IMG/VR virus record: IMGVR_UViG_3300042860_003408
Location: 21,866-85,865 of that record
Length of the DNA: 64,000 nt
Reading direction: 5' to 3' (one strand)
Source: a virus
Positions 62,734 to 64,000 of the stretch are shown one piece after another. The notes under the pieces are model-generated. The model saw only the letters and a list, made by a program, of their open reading frames with translations, was not told the DNA's origin and did no database searches. Position 1 is the stretch's first letter, and the number at the start of each line of letters is the position of its first letter. A program made the position numbers and the translations under genes.

Positions 62734-63084
62734 TTATTTATTATGTTTTCTTCGTACTTGTTCACCAATCATCATAAATTTCCAAAATAGCACATATTGC
62801 AATTCCTTGTTAACCATTCCACCTCTTTCAATAAAGCTAATTATATTAGACAAGTGGTCGCTTCCTATATCTGCTAATGCAATTATAGAGTTATTTCCAG
62901 TTGTCCAAATTTCATTAACCCCATCATTTTCTGCACTTGCTGCAGCGGCTGCCGATTGAACTATTTTTAATAGGTACTGCTCTCTTTGAGTTAGACTCCC
63001 ATTCATTTGTAGCCTAATAGAGCCATGCTGAATCAATTTTAAGAAGTTTTTCTTTCTTGCCTTGACTTGATTGTCTGTTGCCAT
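62734..63084 (-). CDS. Hypothetical small protein
   Basis: The product has 116 residues, with a basic N-terminus, an Ala-rich helix (I-V-Q-S-A-A-A-A-A-S-A) and helical remainder. A TTATCAA motif lies two bases before the ATG, preceded by the long-stem structure at 63,140-63,202. There is no membrane segment; no domain is recognised. Confidence 0.45.
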   Translation of the reverse strand: MATDNQVKARKKNFLKLIQHGSIRLQMNGSLTQREQYLLKIVQSAAAAASAENDGVNEIWTTGNNSIIALADIGSDHLSNIISFIERGGMVNKELQYVLFWKFMMIGEQVRRKHNK

Positions 63085-63139
63085 TTTTGATAAATGTTAA
63101 TTGTTTTATATTGAGTTTGTTATATTCAATTTAAAATAC

Positions 63140-63246
63140 GGAGCAGAGATTTTGGCTGCCTTGCTAATAATTATTTCGCTTTCGGACTTATATCTCTGCT
63201 CCTCTACTTTTGTGGTTTATTACCACTAAACCCTAACGCTTTAGGG
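63140..63246 (-). promoter_or_regulatory. Structured leader: perfect 11-bp stem plus two short hairpins
   Basis: GGAGCAGAGAT (63,140-63,150) pairs perfectly with ATCTCTGCTCC (63,192-63,202) around a 41-base interior. Upstream in - strand order are GTGGT/ACCAC (63,212-63,226) and CCCTAA-AGCG-TTAGGG (63,231-63,246), the last right after the stop of the 63,248 gene. There is no T-run, so this is more likely a leader or processed RNA than a terminator. Confidence 0.6.
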
Positions 63247-63247
63247 A

Positions 63248-63661
63248 TTATTTGTCGTCTAATAGACTTATTATCTTTACGAAGAACCACACTATTCCTA
63301 TTAACAAGAATATATTAAATGATATTCCAAAGTAAATCAAATAGAATATTATTGCTATCCATGTTGTATTGCAATAAGGGCATAGCCCTAATGGCTTAGA
63401 TAATTTTGCAATTAATCTATAATACCATTTTGCATTTATTTCTTCATCTTCCCAGCTTGCATCATCAAAACAGTCCCACACTTTAACCTTTACAATTTGC
63501 TTAGTTGTTGATTTTTCAACCATCTTAATAAGCCACAATGCATACCAATTGAATATTTGGCCAGGTCGCATAAATGCCTGAAATGCCATTCCAAGCATAG
63601 CTATTGCTGCTCCAAAAAGGAACAGCAATAGTATAGTTTGAATGTTAATCGACTGTAGCAT
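63248..63661 (-). CDS. Membrane protein with C-x-x-C motif
   Basis: About 137 residues from the ATG at 63,661. This start is chosen because the hydrophobic segment begins at once and the overlap with the upstream gene is only 17 bases; ATGs at 63,679 and 63,700 are alternatives. Membrane segments lie near 6-28 and 95-130 (W-I-A-I-I-F-Y-L-I-Y-F-G-I). Between them is a soluble acidic part, then L-G-L-C-P-Y-C-N-T-T-W just before the second hydrophobic region, which might bind metal or be redox-active. Small proteins with C-x-x-C before a membrane helix occur in phages without known role. Confidence 0.5.
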   Translation of the reverse strand: MLQSINIQTILLLFLFGAAIAMLGMAFQAFMRPGQIFNWYALWLIKMVEKSTTKQIVKVKVWDCFDDASWEDEEINAKWYYRLIAKLSKPLGLCPYCNTTWIAIIFYLIYFGISFNIFLLIGIVWFFVKIISLLDDK

Positions 63662-63992
63662 ACTTGTAGTTATTTGCATTGCTGAATCGAGCTGCCGCAT
63701 ACAATTCTTCGTCTGCAGTTAAAGCGCGAACATCGTGTTTTTCTACCCATACAGTACAACCATTATTACAAAAACGTACATTCAATGGTTTGTGACCGCT
63801 TTTGTCGTTTTGAAGAATTTTTGCAATAGTTTTTGGATATATGTAAGAGCATTCACAATCAGCTACGCGATTAACAGTTACTACTAATGAGCCTACTGCT
63901 AATTCTTTTGGCTTTTCAGCTTCTTTTTCCGGTACATCGCTAACTACTGCCCCTGCAATAGCTTCAGTCATTTGAACTGCTGTCATTTTCAT
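63645..63992 (-). CDS. Hypothetical protein
   Basis: The product has 115 residues. A short Ala/Glu-rich N-terminus is followed by beta strands (V-G-S-L-V-V-T-V-N-R-V) and several Cys (D-C-E-C-S-Y, F-C-N-N-G-C), which might bind metal. The C-terminus is Ala/Tyr/Asn-rich. It overlaps the downstream membrane-protein gene by 17 bases with the start chosen there. It is the right-most gene in the window, and its ATG lies close to the window end, so its leader is not visible. Confidence 0.5.
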   Translation of the reverse strand: MKMTAVQMTEAIAGAVVSDVPEKEAEKPKELAVGSLVVTVNRVADCECSYIYPKTIAKILQNDKSGHKPLNVRFCNNGCTVWVEKHDVRALTADEELYAAARFSNANNYKYATVD

Positions 63993-64000
63993 TGTTAAAT

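Noticed and set aside
1-64000. Stop-codon reassignment, known in some crAss-like phages.
   Set aside because: Genes here end with TAA, TAG and TGA, and all large frames are open in the standard code.
1-64000. CRISPR arrays, insertion sequences, integrase and attachment sites.
   Set aside because: No regularly spaced 25-40 bp repeats, transposase, integrase or terminal inverted repeats were seen.

Overview
This window is best read as part of a crAss-like phage genome (order Crassvirales) infecting a member of the Bacteroidota. The evidence is the gene content: a 1,558-residue muzzle/stabilisation-type tail protein, two Gly/Ala-rich ejected-cargo-type proteins, and then two giant virion polyproteins. 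The first of these (6,070 residues) carries the D-x-D-x-D active-site motif of the crAss-like virion RNA polymerase. These are followed by a replication set of exonuclease, DnaG-like primase, SSB, Sak4-like ATPase and DnaB-like helicase. Most right-arm genes start without a Shine-Dalgarno sequence, as is usual in Bacteroidota, though a few have a strong one. TAA, TAG and TGA all end genes here, so there is no sign of stop-codon reassignment.

Layout. Positions 1-35,804 are a tightly packed + strand block, often with one-base TAATG overlaps, holding the head-tail and ejection genes: ring/adaptor protein, muzzle, a small structural protein, two cargo-type proteins and the two polyproteins. A bidirectional terminator at about 35.86 kb separates it from a - strand block that fills the rest of the window. 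From 35.9 to 49 kb this block carries the nuclease, an M20-type peptidase, a large conserved phage protein, primase, SSB, ATPase and DnaB with its partner. From 49 to 64 kb it carries small, mostly unrecognised genes, including an ECF-type sigma factor overlapped by a gene for a membrane-anchored protein.

How it fits together. The polyproteins are probably packaged and ejected with the DNA. Their polymerase could then transcribe the - strand early/replication genes. The same polypeptides carry a metallopeptidase, ADP-ribosyltransferase-like folds, a NADAR domain, a SLOG-like domain, a DUF1848/radical-SAM-like cysteine domain, an SF1 helicase and a P-loop kinase-like domain. This set points to handling of NAD/ADP-ribose and host defences at the moment of entry. 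The sigma factor could then redirect host polymerase.

The right arm is also unusual between its genes. It has a 2.2 kb non-coding island (50,135-52,327) and several 300-700 nt spacers. Their GC content, by rough count of a few lines, is about 40% against about 30% in adjacent genes. In them lie one canonical tRNA-Glu, several tRNA-like elements with good acceptor/T arms but missing or altered cores, related long stems, a pseudoknot next to a stop codon, and a T-W-A-T-C-A-A motif just upstream of about eleven genes. Functions given for unrecognised genes are descriptive only. Domain calls were made by eye from motifs.
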